Positions 1-11,763 of a DNA stretch of 64,000 bases are shown piece after piece. Origin of the DNA: Poa pratensis (Eukaryota > Streptophyta > Magnoliopsida > Poales > Poaceae); the NCBI GenBank assembly GCA_947311845.1, contig CAMZMU010000080.1:21150369-21214368 (forward strand), written 5' to 3'. Within the stretch, counting starts at the first letter, position 1. Every line of letters begins with the position of its first letter. The position numbers and the translations under genes were made by a program. The notes beneath the pieces were generated by a model that was not told where the DNA came from, did no database searches, and saw only the letters and a list, made by a program, of their open reading frames with translations.

Positions 1-205
1 CACCAAGGCCTGCAAACTGCCATATAAAGATCTTGTTAATGGCAGATTTGAGGCGCACCATGTGACAAAATATAAAGTAGCATCCTTAAAATAACTGTTT
101 TTAAGGTTTATGCTCCTTGAGAGTGGTTTAATTTGCATGTTTACTAATTAGATGAAACAACAAACTGACCCTGGTTCGGAGAATAAAAGATGGGGAAGTA
201 CCTAA

Positions 206-3200
206 TTACATAGCCATCTCTGCTTGTAAAGCTGCCAGCTCATCATCTTCGGTTTTACTAGCAGAGGGCCGACTCGACTGCTGACCAGCAGGTACACGCA
301 CTGGAGCAGTGGTAGGAGCATTTGTCATAGGTGCCAGTAGCTCTGCCTCCAATTCCTCCCCCTCCAAATCCGCAAGTTCAGCTTCAAGTTCATCCTATCC
401 AATACAATAAAAGGTTAGATTTATACATCTGAGAGATAGAAAGACAGAAACAGGGAGACATACTTCATCGAAATCACTTGCTGCTCCAATAGGCGCAGAT
501 AGTAGATCCTGGATCTGCCTCATGTTCTCCGTATTGTCATTAATTTCATCCATGGTCTTGTCAACGTCATCAATATTTCTGGAAAAGAAGCATATGCATG
601 CGATAAGACTTGAGAAACAAATAGAGTTATAAACCATATCTGCAGACCAAGCAATCATGGGTGCTGAATCAGAATCAGTCATGCAGAGGCCGGGAGTATC
701 CTCCTTTACGGAAAGGAGAAGACACAATTGCTAAAATAAAAGAAGCAAAAGAGATGCAAAAGTATTTCATTCCTATGGCTCCTAGTTTCAGTTATTATTT
801 ACAATAAGAGCTATTACATAACAATATAATTGTAACACTTAACACTCTAATTATATTGACCAGCTTTTAGAGCACTCTTACCACAAAAATAAAGAATTAT
901 CGATCTTAGAAGTATGCGGTGTTGCAGTGCCAGCATTGCAGAATCCTACAACTAACATTCATTTGTTGTTTATGCAAAAACTGGGAGCATAGGAAGCTAT
1001 ATGTATTCGCAGCGTTCGGTAGAACTTTAATCCGAAAACAACATATTGTTCTAACTTCTACGGAGTACCATACAAGCTATTTTAAGAACTTCTACCCAAG
1101 TAGATTGCACTGCAACTCCTTAAGCATTTATTATTTCACGCCCTATAGTAAAAAAAACTTATGTTGACATTGTTAAGTCACTAGACCTGCTTTGCTGTAC
1201 CAACTAAATCGATAATCAATAGGTTAGATGAAAATCGCAGGAAAGTACAAAATACAATGATCTGAAGTCCAATCTAATACATGATGCTACCTAATCTTAT
1301 CCAGCAGGTGTGGCATATTATCCAAGTATATAGCAAGAGAAAGTAGTGGTTTAGAAAGGAAAATTAAGAAAAAATAATAAAACACGAGATATTTGACCAT
1401 AAATACATACGTCGATTTTTGCATAGCTTTCATTGCTGATGCTCCGGTTCTCAATGCATCTACTGTCTCTGTTGTAGCTTTTGCACCTTCCAGCATTATC
1501 ATCTACAATGGAGAAAAAAGACGCAGAAAGTAAATCAGACTATCCGAGTAATAAGACCAAGAAGGAAAACCAAAGTAAATTGCCCTTTGAGACATCACCT
1601 GATCATGTATCCTTAACTGGAAATTCCCAAGCTGCTCGACCTGTTGCTCATAAAGTCTTTTCCTCTTCAAGCACTGTATTGCAGCTGTTTACAAATAAAA
1701 ATGTTAACTATTAATGAATCCATTCTTCGCACCAGAATTCATTAGCTTCAGCAGAACAAAAACTCATGCCATTTGGTGACATTCAAGGATCCAGCAAGAG
1801 AACCCTTGTGGCTGAATAGAAGAACGAAAGACGACTATGTGTTTTAAGAAATATCAAGAGCAAACATGGAATTGTTGATAGGAATAATATTTTCTAGGTA
1901 GGTAATTAGCAGCACAACAGTCAACAGGAATATGTGATGCATTTCTAAGAAATAATTGAAAATTGAGTAACAAAGCACAAGAGGAAAACTCAACCCGTCT
2001 CGATAGAAATTACAATGTTTGTCTAATAAGAAAAGAGGGCCATAGACCACAGGAGAAAAGCGCCCAGCCATTCTTTTAGAAGTAACCGTAAAATAATAGT
2101 ATGTTAATACAAAAGGATTATAGGTGTGTTTCATCCCCAAAGAAGAACTTCCTTCGTACGATTAATCATCTGATGTCTTTAATAAATTATGGTTAACTAG
2201 TAAGGCATGAGGTAACTAAGCATGAAGACTGGCTCCAAATAACCTAACAGTAGCAAACTAGAAAAATAAAAGGCAAAATAGCAGGATAACAGCACAAGAC
2301 GGCATGAATGCAATTAAATGCAGCCCCAAAAGAATGAAAGAACAGATAGTTTTCGGGTATTTATCCTGAAAGATTAATGAATTTCTTGGAGCTGGCATAA
2401 GATACCTTTTTTGTTCTTGGCTTTGGTGAACGCCTTGGCCTTCTCAACCTCAAGATTCGCCTTCTTCATAAGCAAATTTTCCTTCTTTTCTAACATTTCG
2501 AGAGTCTGAAGCATATTAAGAAAGTTAGTTTGCAGATACAAACTGTAGTAAAATAACAACATTACCCCTATTACATGTCATGTGACAATACTTTATTCTA
2601 AAGGAATGCAAGTTACATTAAAACTTATCCAGGTACCATTGAGTAGTCAAGATAACCATATATGAGTTATACAGAGTAGAATTCCACTTGACTGATATAC
2701 AGACATTTTTTTTCGAAATTGAGATATTCAGACATTTGAATTTAATCCTTCACCATGCATCGAATGATCCAGAGGGGTTTCAGGATGAGGACAACTAAGA
2801 AGACGACAGTTATGTACATAGAACTCCCTTGACCTTTTTTCTACCTTTCTTGTTTTGGAAGTGAGTGATTTCAGCAGTGAAAAGGGACCCACTGAAAGCA
2901 TGTCAAAAAAACAGAGTTTCTATGTATAGTTTATAGCATCATCAACCTTCCACACTATTTCATCGATCAAAACCATGCAGCCTAGCAGCATCATGTGAGG
3001 ACATAGTTTTCCTTTCTTTATGTCAGCCACTGACCACATAAGTGTGCCACCCATCATCCTAATACTAATCACAAAGTTAAGGCGTATCCTTGTTTCGCTT
3101 CTTATAAAACCTTCGTAATCCGTCAGCCCACCCAGTACCAGTACGGCAGCATCCCAGAAATAACACACCTACATCTAGATTGCAGCTCACATTTAATGAG

Positions 3201-3478
3201 AAGTTATACAACTAATCTGATCCACATCCACATATGCACAGAGCCTATGAACTAGGTCGCCAGCTGATTAACTTTCTACCGTGAAATACCCTAGTACCAT
3301 ACTACGGTGTCAAGTGGCAACCACCAAAGAGTATATAAACTATATTATCCAATCGGGCGAGGGGGTCAATGGACTATCGAATCCAATTCACCTCGCTGAG
3401 CTTGTCGATGGAGGCCAGCGCGGAGGCCTGGCTCTGCTCCTTGGACTTCCCGAACACCCTGCCGAACACCCCCGACAT
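206..3478 (-). CDS. VPS32: VPS32/SNF7 (CHMP4-type) ESCRT-III subunit
   Basis: Six exons on the minus strand join in frame: 3478-3392, 2505-2406, 1684-1599, 1502-1411, 578-464 and 394-206 (669 nt, 222 aa), all with GT-AG introns. The protein starts MSGVFGRVFGKSKEQS, has the charged helix EMLEKKENLLMKKANLEVEK, then LEGAKATTETVDALRTG and NIDDVDKTMDEIN, and ends in an acidic tail (DELAALQAEMAM). This is the Snf7 family layout of a basic N-terminal half and an acidic C-terminal half, at about the usual length. From family knowledge, VPS32 polymerises on endosomal membrane to drive intraluminal vesicle formation and is remodelled by VPS4. The start is the first ATG of the conserved N terminus. Intron 1 (2506-3391) is the largest. 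No frame break is present, unlike many neighbours. The call is firm; which plant paralogue it is cannot be said. Confidence 0.95.
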
Positions 3479-3900
3479 GGCTGGCCGCCGGCCTGCCGGA
3501 TCGCGCTCTGATCGGGTTGAATCTGCGATAGAGAGAGCGGAAAAAAACGGGAGAAGGGGTCAAAATCGAGCGGCGGTTTCGATCGGGGGAGTCGAACGGC
3601 TGGGTGGATGGATGGGTAGATACGTAGGAAGTGGAGCGGTGCCCTTTTGCTCGCGGGCGGCGTCTTGTGGCGGTGGCTTCGTCGGCGGGGCTCGTGGTCG
3701 GGAGTCGACCTGGTGAGGGGAGAAGAAGGGGTAAAGCGGGACGCGGAGTTGTCGTTACCGGCCTCGGAAGGAAGGAAGGAAGACGGTATTGGTATCGGTC
3801 AGGGAGTACTACGTGTTTGGACGGGTCGGGCCAGGACGCTATCCTGCGCTAGGACGCTAGGGCCCGAGGGTCTGCAGAAAGTTATGCTACACGCCGTGAG
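3479..3900 (-). promoter_or_regulatory. GC-rich 5' leader and promoter region of VPS32
   Basis: About 400 bases upstream of the VPS32 ATG are strongly GC-rich compared with the AT-rich introns, which is usual for grass gene starts. I see no clear TATA box. Several ORFs cross here on both strands but have arginine/glycine-rich composition with no recognisable domain, so I treat them as chance ORFs in GC-rich DNA. Confidence 0.4.
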
Positions 3901-4886
3901 ACCGTGAGAAAGCTACTATTCAAATGAAATTCCGTTGATCCTGTGCGGCAAATTTGATAAAATTCGTCTAATAATGTCCTAAACATGAACATAAAATTGA
4001 ATATGCGTGTTGTTTGGAAAATCAAAATTCCTCCTATAATTTATTGCTTCCTCTGCCTTGTCTCTCACAACAAAATCTTAACTACGGATAATTTGAGTAA
4101 AAGATAGTCGGTTGTTAATTTTATCCTGTCTTTTCTGCAATGAAGCTGAATCCCGCAGTCACTTACTTTTTACTGTAGTTGTATTGTTGCTGCTGCAATT
4201 TAGGTTAGCTTCTACACTTTTCACAATGGATGATCTTGCTCTCGGAAGGTGCGAGGGATCCGAATGAGAGGATTGATTGGTGCGGTGAAACTGCTAGCGA
4301 GAAGCGAACGAAGTTGTGTATAGTCTGTGATGCCCAGGATGATGAATGGGAAGCCACGACCCAAGAATTTGTGAAGACCCTTGAGGCTGCTCAAATGGAG
4401 ATGGTCGAGGATGGAGGCAACTGATCTCTGTCTCAACAAAACTTGATGGTCTTTGTATAGTTGATTCTGGTCATGTTCGGTTGACTCAACCTTAGCCTTT
4501 GTTCTTTAGTCACCTGCTTTTGCAGTAGCGTTAAAATCTAGGGCAAGTATTTCTGCTATTACTCGAGAGATTATTAAACCTGGATGATTGTAAAAGACTC
4601 ATAAAGTTTTGTTTTATGGAATGGAGCTGGGGCTTCACCCTTTTCCTCTAAAGAACAAATCTAAAAAACAGAAATTGAATATTAAACGGCAACAAGATTA
4701 GGAACCAATCGTGGGAATAGAGAATCACAACATCGATGTACATCTTTTTCGTGTATAGTTTATCTCGAATCAAAATATCATTGACGGTCGTGGAGGGCAG
4801 CTGCGAAACAAAAATATTGTCTAGGACTTTGACGATATGAGGTGTGGTCTAAGTTGTTACGTGAAAACAAAAGAAATAAATTAGCA
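3901..4886. other. Intergenic; one unrecognised short ORF at 4230-4424 (+)
   Basis: Mostly AT-rich DNA between VPS32 and the repeats upstream of EFTUD2. The plus-strand ORF at 4230-4424 (64 aa, ending QMEMVEDGGN) has fairly balanced, acidic composition (CIVCDAQDDEWEATTQEFVK) and could be a relic of a coding or transposon sequence. I do not recognise it and see no exons around it. Confidence 0.3.
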
Positions 4887-4992
4887 CTCCCTCCGTTCCA
4901 AAATATTTGATGCATATTTTCTTAATACAGATATTTCACATCTACATACATACGTATTTAGATAAATCTGTTTTAATTATTTTGGGACAGAG
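4887..4992. mobile_element. Stowaway MITE (Tc1/mariner type)
   Basis: About 106 bp starting CTCCCTCCGTTCCAAAAT and ending ATTTTGGGACAGAG followed by TA. The ends are near-perfect inverted repeats of the cereal Stowaway consensus. The right end has diverged, and only the right-hand TA target dinucleotide is clear. Confidence 0.85.
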
Positions 4993-5136
4993 TAGGAAGC
5001 ATATATCGTTGCAGAGCCTTGATGATTTCTGCCTCGCATGAATGTCATGATGGATTACCTGGCCAAGGGTTCCATCGTCTATGTCAAAAACCATTAGTGG
5101 TAATCCTTCAAACCCAAGACAACCACGTATGAGAAC

Positions 5137-5411
5137 CTGTCTGTGGTAGGATGGTTAGGAGGGTAGTTGTATCCCAACCACCAGAGTTCAAACCCTAGGT
5201 TTGACACTGGGAATATTGTTCAGTGGGAGGCGACGTTCCCGTCGAAAGCGAGGTGCCTGTGGTGACTTCGTCAATCTCAAGACTCGACCAGCCAGCTCAG
5301 TATATCGGAGGTGCTCATTGGGGTAGGGTGTGCGCGTGTGCGTTCATAGGGGTGAGTGTGTACACGTTTATGTGAGCATTTGCGTTTGTACTATGTTTCG
5401 CAAAAAAAAAG
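5137..5411 (+). mobile_element. Au-type SINE (tRNA-derived)
   Basis: The 5' part carries Pol III promoter-like boxes: a box A-like GTGGTAGGATGGTTAGG and a box B-like AGAGTTCAAACCC. The body contains GGGAGGCGACGTTCCCGTCG and GTGCGTTCATAGGGGTGAGT, which I recognise from the Au SINE of Aegilops and wheat. The copy ends in a short A-run at 5402-5410. It is somewhat longer than the roughly 180-bp core described for Au, so it may be a longer subfamily. Orientation is plus. Confidence 0.75.
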
Positions 5412-5574
5412 ACAAACACATATTATTTTTGGAATTAATATTTTCGTGCATTATTTGAAAAATTGCTACAAAATAAAATGATACAGTAGTACATTTTTTA
5501 AAAGAAATCCGGTCTGTGTCTATGAAGAAGGGACTCTGTTTGGAAATGCAGCTCTCGCCAAGTCGGCTGCTATA

Positions 5575-5900
5575 TCTCTACTCCTATAAAAACCACAGTC
5601 GGTGACGATGGTGTGCCTGCCATCTTTCATTCAGAATCGTTCGATTTATATCTAACGGATATGAACATCCACATTACATATTTGCAGATAACCCCTTGTG
5701 TTCCTATCTCTCCCCACCTCATCCAACCAACTGAAAATGGCAAAAGCCCATCAGAAAAAACAAAAAGCTCGATTAAATCTAAACTGTTTCTGGTGGAATT
5801 ATTGAGAAATGTGATGACTAATGATACCTTTGCTTTATTTAATATCCTTGTAAGGGTGAAAATAAATAATGACCGTGACAACGCACGGGCAATCAACTAG
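5575..5900 (+). mobile_element. Small non-autonomous Helitron
   Basis: The 5' end is TCTCTACTCCTATAAAAA, close to the TCTCTACTA-type start of plant Helitrons. The 3' end is a hairpin, CCGTG...CACGG, then a short spacer and the terminal CTAG. The flanking bases are A (5574) and T (5901), as expected for insertion between A and T without target duplication. The 326-bp body has no coding capacity that I recognise. It lies about 210 bp upstream of the EFTUD2 start codon and could overlap its promoter. Confidence 0.75.
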
Positions 5901-6067
5901 TTTCCGAAGAAAAAAGAGAGGTCGGCTGCTGTTTCCTGTCCCGTGAGCGGCATGATCCAGATCCAAGGGACGACATCGCGTATGCCTATGCCGGTTTCGA
6001 CCTCATTCTAGCCCTTCCGCCTCTCCCCAAATCTCAAACCTTCCCCGCCCCCTTTCCGGCGGCCCCC

Positions 6068-6077
6068 AAAACCCTAG
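6068..6077 (+). promoter_or_regulatory. telo-box-like AAAACCCTAG in EFTUD2 leader
   Basis: The sequence AAAACCCTAG lies 35 bases before the EFTUD2 ATG in a C-rich leader. Telo-boxes (AAACCCTA) are known in promoters and leaders of plant genes expressed in dividing cells. The same motif lies before the KNL1 ATG. Confidence 0.5.
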
Positions 6078-6111
6078 CCCGCCCGGCCGCCGCCCCACCG
6101 ATCTCCCCGCC

Positions 6112-9100
6112 ATGGACGACAGCCTCTACGACGAGTTCGGCAACTACATCGGCCCGGAGCTCGCCGACTCCGACGCCGATGACTCCGACGCCGCCGCCTC
6201 CCCGTCGCCCTCGCAGTCCCGCTCCCCCTCCCCGGCGCGCTCCCCGTCGGGCTCCCCCAGCGCCCGCCGCCTCATGGACGTCGACGGCGACGACTACGCC
6301 GACGCCTCCCAGGGCGCCATCGTCCTCGCCGAGGACAAGAAGTACTACCCCACCGCCGAGGAGGTCTACGGCCCGGGCGTCGAGGCGCTGGTCATGGACG
6401 AGGACGAGCAGGCGCTCGAGAAGCCCATCGTCGCGCCGCCGCGCGACGTCAAGTTCGAGGTCGGCACCCGCGCGGGCGAGACCTCCACCTACGCCTCCAC
6501 CGACTTCGTCAAAGGCCTCGCCTCCAACCCGCTGCTGGTCCGCAACGTCGCGCTCGTCGGCCACCTGCAGCACGGCAAGACGGTGTTCATGGACATGCTC
6601 GTGGAGCAGACCCACGACGTGGACACCTTCGACTCCGAGGGCGAGCGCCACGTGCGCTTCACCGACACCCGGGTCGACGAGCAGGAGCGCAGGGTCTCCA
6701 TCAAGGCTGTGCCCATGTCCCTCGTGCTCGAGGGCGGCAACGGCAAGTCGTATCTCTGCAATATCATGGACACGCCTGGGCATGTCAATTTTTCCGACGA
6801 GATGACTGCTGCGCTCCGGCTGGCCGATGGGGCTGTGCTTGTTGTCGACGCTGCTGAGGGGTCATGGTAATTCACTCACCCTATTGGTTTTACTCCATCT
6901 CTGCTATATGACGGGTTAACCTCTCAAAGTAGGATTATTAAACTGGAATTTGTGTGACTTTTGGTTATGTTATGTAAGGTTATGGCTATGGCAATTGCAT
7001 TTGTCTGAAGGAGGGATATGGTCTGCTCAACACAATTCATTTGGACATAGCTTTGCTAGGGAGACATCTTTATAGCTGTTCTATTGTTTTTTTTTTTTTG
7101 CTTTGGTAGAAGATAGAAGTGCAATTGAAGCTTCTAAAGCGTTGACAATTCAGTAGAGTTAATACTACAAGGTAGCATCTTAAAATATTTTGTTTGTTCT
7201 TGAAACTACCAGCATCCTTTTATCATTGGCTCTGTTGTGTTCTCTTAATAGATGGAACACACATTATCATAAATTGGAATAAAGTAGTAAAGGGCTTGAC
7301 GAGCAAAACATTGTCACGCAGTTAGTGCCACCCTCACTTTCTGTTCTAAGCTTGTTCTTCTTGTATTAGCTAAAACCAGCTCGAAGGTGAGCTTATATAA
7401 ATGATCTTATCCTGCAAATCTATGACCTTCCATACAGTTTTTGCTTAAATAAAAACTACAAATCTGCAACATGCACTAGAGGTATATAAGTTGGTTGTGT
7501 AGAGTTTTTTCTTCTGCCAAGAATAGTAGCTTGGCTGCATGCGTACAAGGATTTCCAGAATTAAAGTGCTGAAGTTATGTTTCTTTTTTTACTCATCAAG
7601 ATTTTTGTTATATTTTACCTGCATTGATGAACAGGTAAACACGGAGAGGGCGATTCGTCATGCAATCCAAGAAAGACTTCCCATCGTCGTTGTGATTAAC
7701 AAGGTACAATACCAGTTTTCTTCTTCTGATGCAGTTTCAACTTTCAAGCTGAAGCTGACGTTTGCTCCCATTGCTTTATTACAGGTTGACAGACTGATAA
7801 CAGAGCTAAAGCTGCCCCCAAATGACGCATATTTCAAGCTAAGGCATACACTGGACACAATCAATGATCTAATCTCATCTTGTTCTACCACAGTAGGTGG
7901 CACTCAACTGGTAGATCCTGCTGCTGGAAATGTTTGTTTTGCGAGTGGTTCTGCTGGCTGGTCTTTTACCTTGCAATCTTTTGCTCATCTTTATTTAAAG
8001 ATTCATGGGATACCTTTGACCATGAGAAATTTGCATCTCGTCTATGGGGAGATTTGTATTATGACCATAAGTCTCGAACCTTCAAAAAGAAGCCACCGGC
8101 TGCAGGAGCTAATAGATCATTCATTGAGTTCATCCTTGAGCCTCTGTACAAAATCTATAGTCAGGTTGTCGGAGAGCAAAAGAGAGGTGTCGAATCAACT
8201 CTCGCTGATTTGGGTGTGACACTGAGCAATGCAGCTTATAAACTTAATGTTATGCCTTTGCTGAGACTTGCTTGCCGCTCAATTTTTGGCACTGCTACTG
8301 GCTTTACAGACATGTTAGTGAAAAACATCCCTAATGTGAAAGATGCTGCAGCAAGGAAGATAGAACACATATACACTGGTCAACAAGATTCATCCATTGT
8401 GGATGCAATGAAGAAATGTGATTCTCAAGGCCCCCTTATGGTCAATATTACAAAACTGTATCCCAAGTCTGACTGTAGCGTCTTTGATGCCTTTGGACGA
8501 GTTTATAGTGGCACAATACAGACTGGTCAGACTGTCCGGGTCCTTGGAGAAGGCTATTCTCCGGATGATGAAGAGGATATGACTGTCAAAGAGGTCACCA
8601 AGTTGTGGTCTATCAGGCACGGTACCGTGTTCCAGTACCTAAAGCTCTGCTGGTTCTTGGGTTCTTATTGAAGGCGTGGATGCATCAATAATGAAAACTG
8701 CAACCATATGTCCTATGAACATGGATGAAGATGTCTACATATTTAGACCACTACGTTTCAATACCTTACCTGTTGTAAAAATAGCAGCTGAGCCTCTTAA
8801 CCCAAGTGAGCTACCTAAATGGTGGAAGGTCTTCGTAAAATCAGCAAGAGCTATCCTCTTGCGATTACTAAGGTAGAAGAGTCTGGAGAACACACTATTC
8901 TTGGGACTGGTGAGCTATACCTTGATTGTATAATGAAGGACCTCAGAGAGCTTTACTCTGAGGTAGAAGTGAAGGTATAAACAATGCACTTATTTTTTCC
9001 TTCTTTTTTAAAGCTGTTTTTTACTTCGTTACCTTGTTGTACACAGGTTGCAGATCCAGTTGTGACATTTTGTGAAACAGTTGTTGATACATCTTCTATG

Positions 9101-10761
9101 AAATGTTTTGCTGAAACACCCAACAAGAGGAACAAAATTACCATGGTTAGATTTCGTTTTTGGCTTTCTTGTGCCCTTCGTTCTTCATGATGGTAAACAA
9201 ACATACACGGTTAACTAATTGTGGTTTTTATGTCTGTGACACAACCTGCAGTTAGCTGAACCATTAGAGAAGGGCTTGGCAGAAGATATTGAGAATGGCC
9301 TTGTTAGCCTTGACTCAAGGCAGAAAGAAGTCACCGACTTCTTTCGCCAACGCTACCAGTGGGATGTGCTTGCAGCAAGGTCAATATGGGCTTTTGGACC
9401 TGACAAGCAGGTAAGATGGCAAACTGCTCACTGACCTATCAGTTCGCTTGTAGCAAACTTGATCTTATCGGTTGGGTTCTCCCATCTATTATCAGAGTTG
9501 TATGAATCCCGCCAGCCTACTGATTACATGTCTCCAGTTGACGTTGAGTTGGTCACGTGCCACAAACTTTCCACCAGATCATCAGTTTTACCGTTTCATC
9601 CATTTTATATTTCCATTATTTTGTTGACTGAACATATCTTTCTTTGACATACAGGGTCCTAACATTCTACTGGATGATTCTCTTTCGGTTGAGGTGGATA
9701 AGAACTTGCTAAATGCAGTCAAAGACTCAATTGTTCAAGGGTAGGGCACTGTTGTTCTGTTGATTCATAATTCATTGGATCTTTGTCAGTGCCTTTCTTA
9801 ATCATTTTATTTATTGCCCTAAACACAGGTTTCAGTGGGGTGCTAGAGAAGGCCCATTGTGTGATGAACCAATCAGGAATGTGAAGTTCAAGATCTTAAA
9901 TGCAAACATTGCTCCAGAACCATTGCACCGTGGTGGTGGTCAAATAATCCCCACAGCCCGTCGGGTGGTCTACTCAGCATTTCTGATGGCTAATCCTCGT
10001 CTTATGGAGCCTGTTTATTACATTGAGGTTAGTCATGGACTCATGGTTTTGAAAATAAACTTATCATTGCTATCTAGAAACATGTGTACGGATTTTGTAT
10101 TTCCTTAATTTTTGTTGGTATTTTGGTTTGATGACCTGATCTAACAAATGTGCAGATCCAAACTCCAATTGACTGTGTCTCTGCTATATATACGGTCCTG
10201 TCACGGCGACGTGGTCATGTGACAGCCGATGTACCCAAGCCAGGCACTCCAGTGTATGTTGTTAAGGTAGGAAACATGTTTTTTCTCTGAATCCAGCCCT
10301 ACTTTTTTACCTTATGTAAGACCTGTACGACTCTTGCTGATGGTATCATTTTCTTCATATTTGTCAGGCATTTTACCTGTCATAGAGTCTTTTGGGTTTG
10401 AGACAGATCTTAGATACCATACACAGGGACAAGCCTTTGTGTGTCAGTGTTTGATCACTGGGCTATTGTTCCTGGCGACCCTCTTGACAAGAGCATTGTC
10501 CTCCGGCCTCTGAACCAGCACCTATACAGCACCTTGCCCGTGAGTTCATGGTAAAGACCAGGCGAAGGAAGGTAAGACATACATCTAGATACCGAACAAA
10601 CATACAGTAATAGCCTCTCTTAAACTGATTGTAGAATTAACGTATGTACACCCATTTTCCAGGGCATGAGTGAGGATGTTAGCATCAACAAGTTCTTTGA
10701 CGAGGCTATGATGAATGAGCTGGCGCAACAGGCTGCAGATCTTCACTTGCAGATGATGTAG
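6112..10761 (+). CDS. SNU114: U5 snRNP GTPase Snu114/EFTUD2 (CLO/GFA1-type), frame broken by eight 1-nt losses
   Basis: Ten exons: 6112-6866, 7635-7703, 7785-8974, 9047-9145, 9252-9410, 9655-9740, 9829-10027, 10156-10266, 10368-10571, 10663-10761. An acidic N-terminal extension ([17 protein letters not shown]) precedes an EF-G-like GTPase: P-loop GHLQHGKT at residues 150-157, DTPGH at 220-224, NKVD spanning exons 2/3. Domain II and the EF-G C-terminal domains follow, ending DLHLQMM. Family role: GTP-dependent control of U5/U6 unwinding during spliceosome activation and disassembly, in the nucleus. The exons sum to 2971 nt. Single bases are missing near 6858-6861, 8013-8017, 8607, 8645, 8817-8819, 10371-10374, 10436-10438 and 10512; adding eight gives 2979 nt, 992 aa, the expected family size. 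Splice sites are intact and no independent stop codons occur, so an assembly artefact is more likely than a pseudogene. Confidence 0.93.
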
Positions 10762-11763
10762 TTCGAAGAATGGAAGCCCCAGTTGCCTCCTCTGTTTGGA
10801 TCTCATCATGACATGATCTTCAGGTGATGGCAGTGGTCCATTGTCCTTTTGCACTGGAAACCGATCAAGTTCTTTCATGGGGCTATTTGATCTTCAAAGA
10901 GATGCAAAATGGCCACACTTGTTGCACGTGGATCTGCTGCGTTGTGATTTTTGTGTATTATTGTAACAGATCATCAGACACCGAGTACCGATGTCGTTAT
11001 GTATGTACTATTGCTCTAACATCTATGCCATCTAACCATTTAGTGTAAAGCGTAAAGCCATCGAGAGCTGAGACTACTTTTGACATTTGATAGGCGATGG
11101 ATGGCATTCTCCAGCGATGATGATGGCATTGCTGGTTTGATCCGTTCTTTGTTTCCTTCCTACAACCATTGTAGCGTTGAGCACCTTATTTCAGTTTCTG
11201 GAGGATAATTATGTTTTCTTGCCGTGCCTGTTTGTTCTGTGATTTTTATCCGGAGGGATTAGTGCATGTAATGTGCCTTTTTTGGTAAACTCTTGCGAGC
11301 TGGTGTATGTATCACTGTGGTACTGTTGGTTCTCAGTTGCATTTTGCAACACATGATCTTAGGCATGTTAGATTTCAGAGGTATGTGTTTGGTTTGCACT
11401 GGCGTCGCGCTTTAATATCGATATGGGTACTGTGCCATAGACTCGATTATATTTTGCTTAATTTTGAAGCATATATTTAGTTAGTCAGATTTTCATGGTA
11501 ACTCTACTCTGTTTAAGCTTGCTTAGTTGTGGCAAAAGTTTAAGCTCTGTACCAAACATGTTGTTTGACATGCCTTATAGTTTTCCAAACGTGGAAATAA
11601 AAAACCCAACGACTTCTCCCGTCCTTTTCGGCTTTTCCTCCCGTTCACAGAAATTCGCCAACCAAAAAATAATTTCCCTCCAAAACCCGCATCTCCCGTC
11701 GTCTTCTTCCCCACCATTTCGAACTACCAAAACCCTAGCCCCCATCCAAAGCTCCCCGCTCCA
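10762..11763. other. EFTUD2 3' UTR and KNL1 promoter/leader
   Basis: About 1 kb between the EFTUD2 stop and the KNL1 ATG. The first half is T-rich, as expected of a 3' UTR. The last 170 bases become C-rich and form the KNL1 leader. I see no further gene; the short ORFs here are not conserved-looking. Confidence 0.5.
11730..11738 (+). promoter_or_regulatory. telo-box-like AAACCCTAG in KNL1 leader
   Basis: AAACCCTAG lies about 25 bases before the KNL1 ATG, in the same position and context as in EFTUD2. This fits expression in dividing cells, but I cannot show function. Confidence 0.45.

Noticed and set aside
6034..6805. Long ORFs on the minus strand (249 aa) and in another plus frame (208 aa) over EFTUD2 exon 1
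   Set aside because: They are shadow frames of a GC-rich coding exon; the real frame is the conserved EFTUD2 N terminus.
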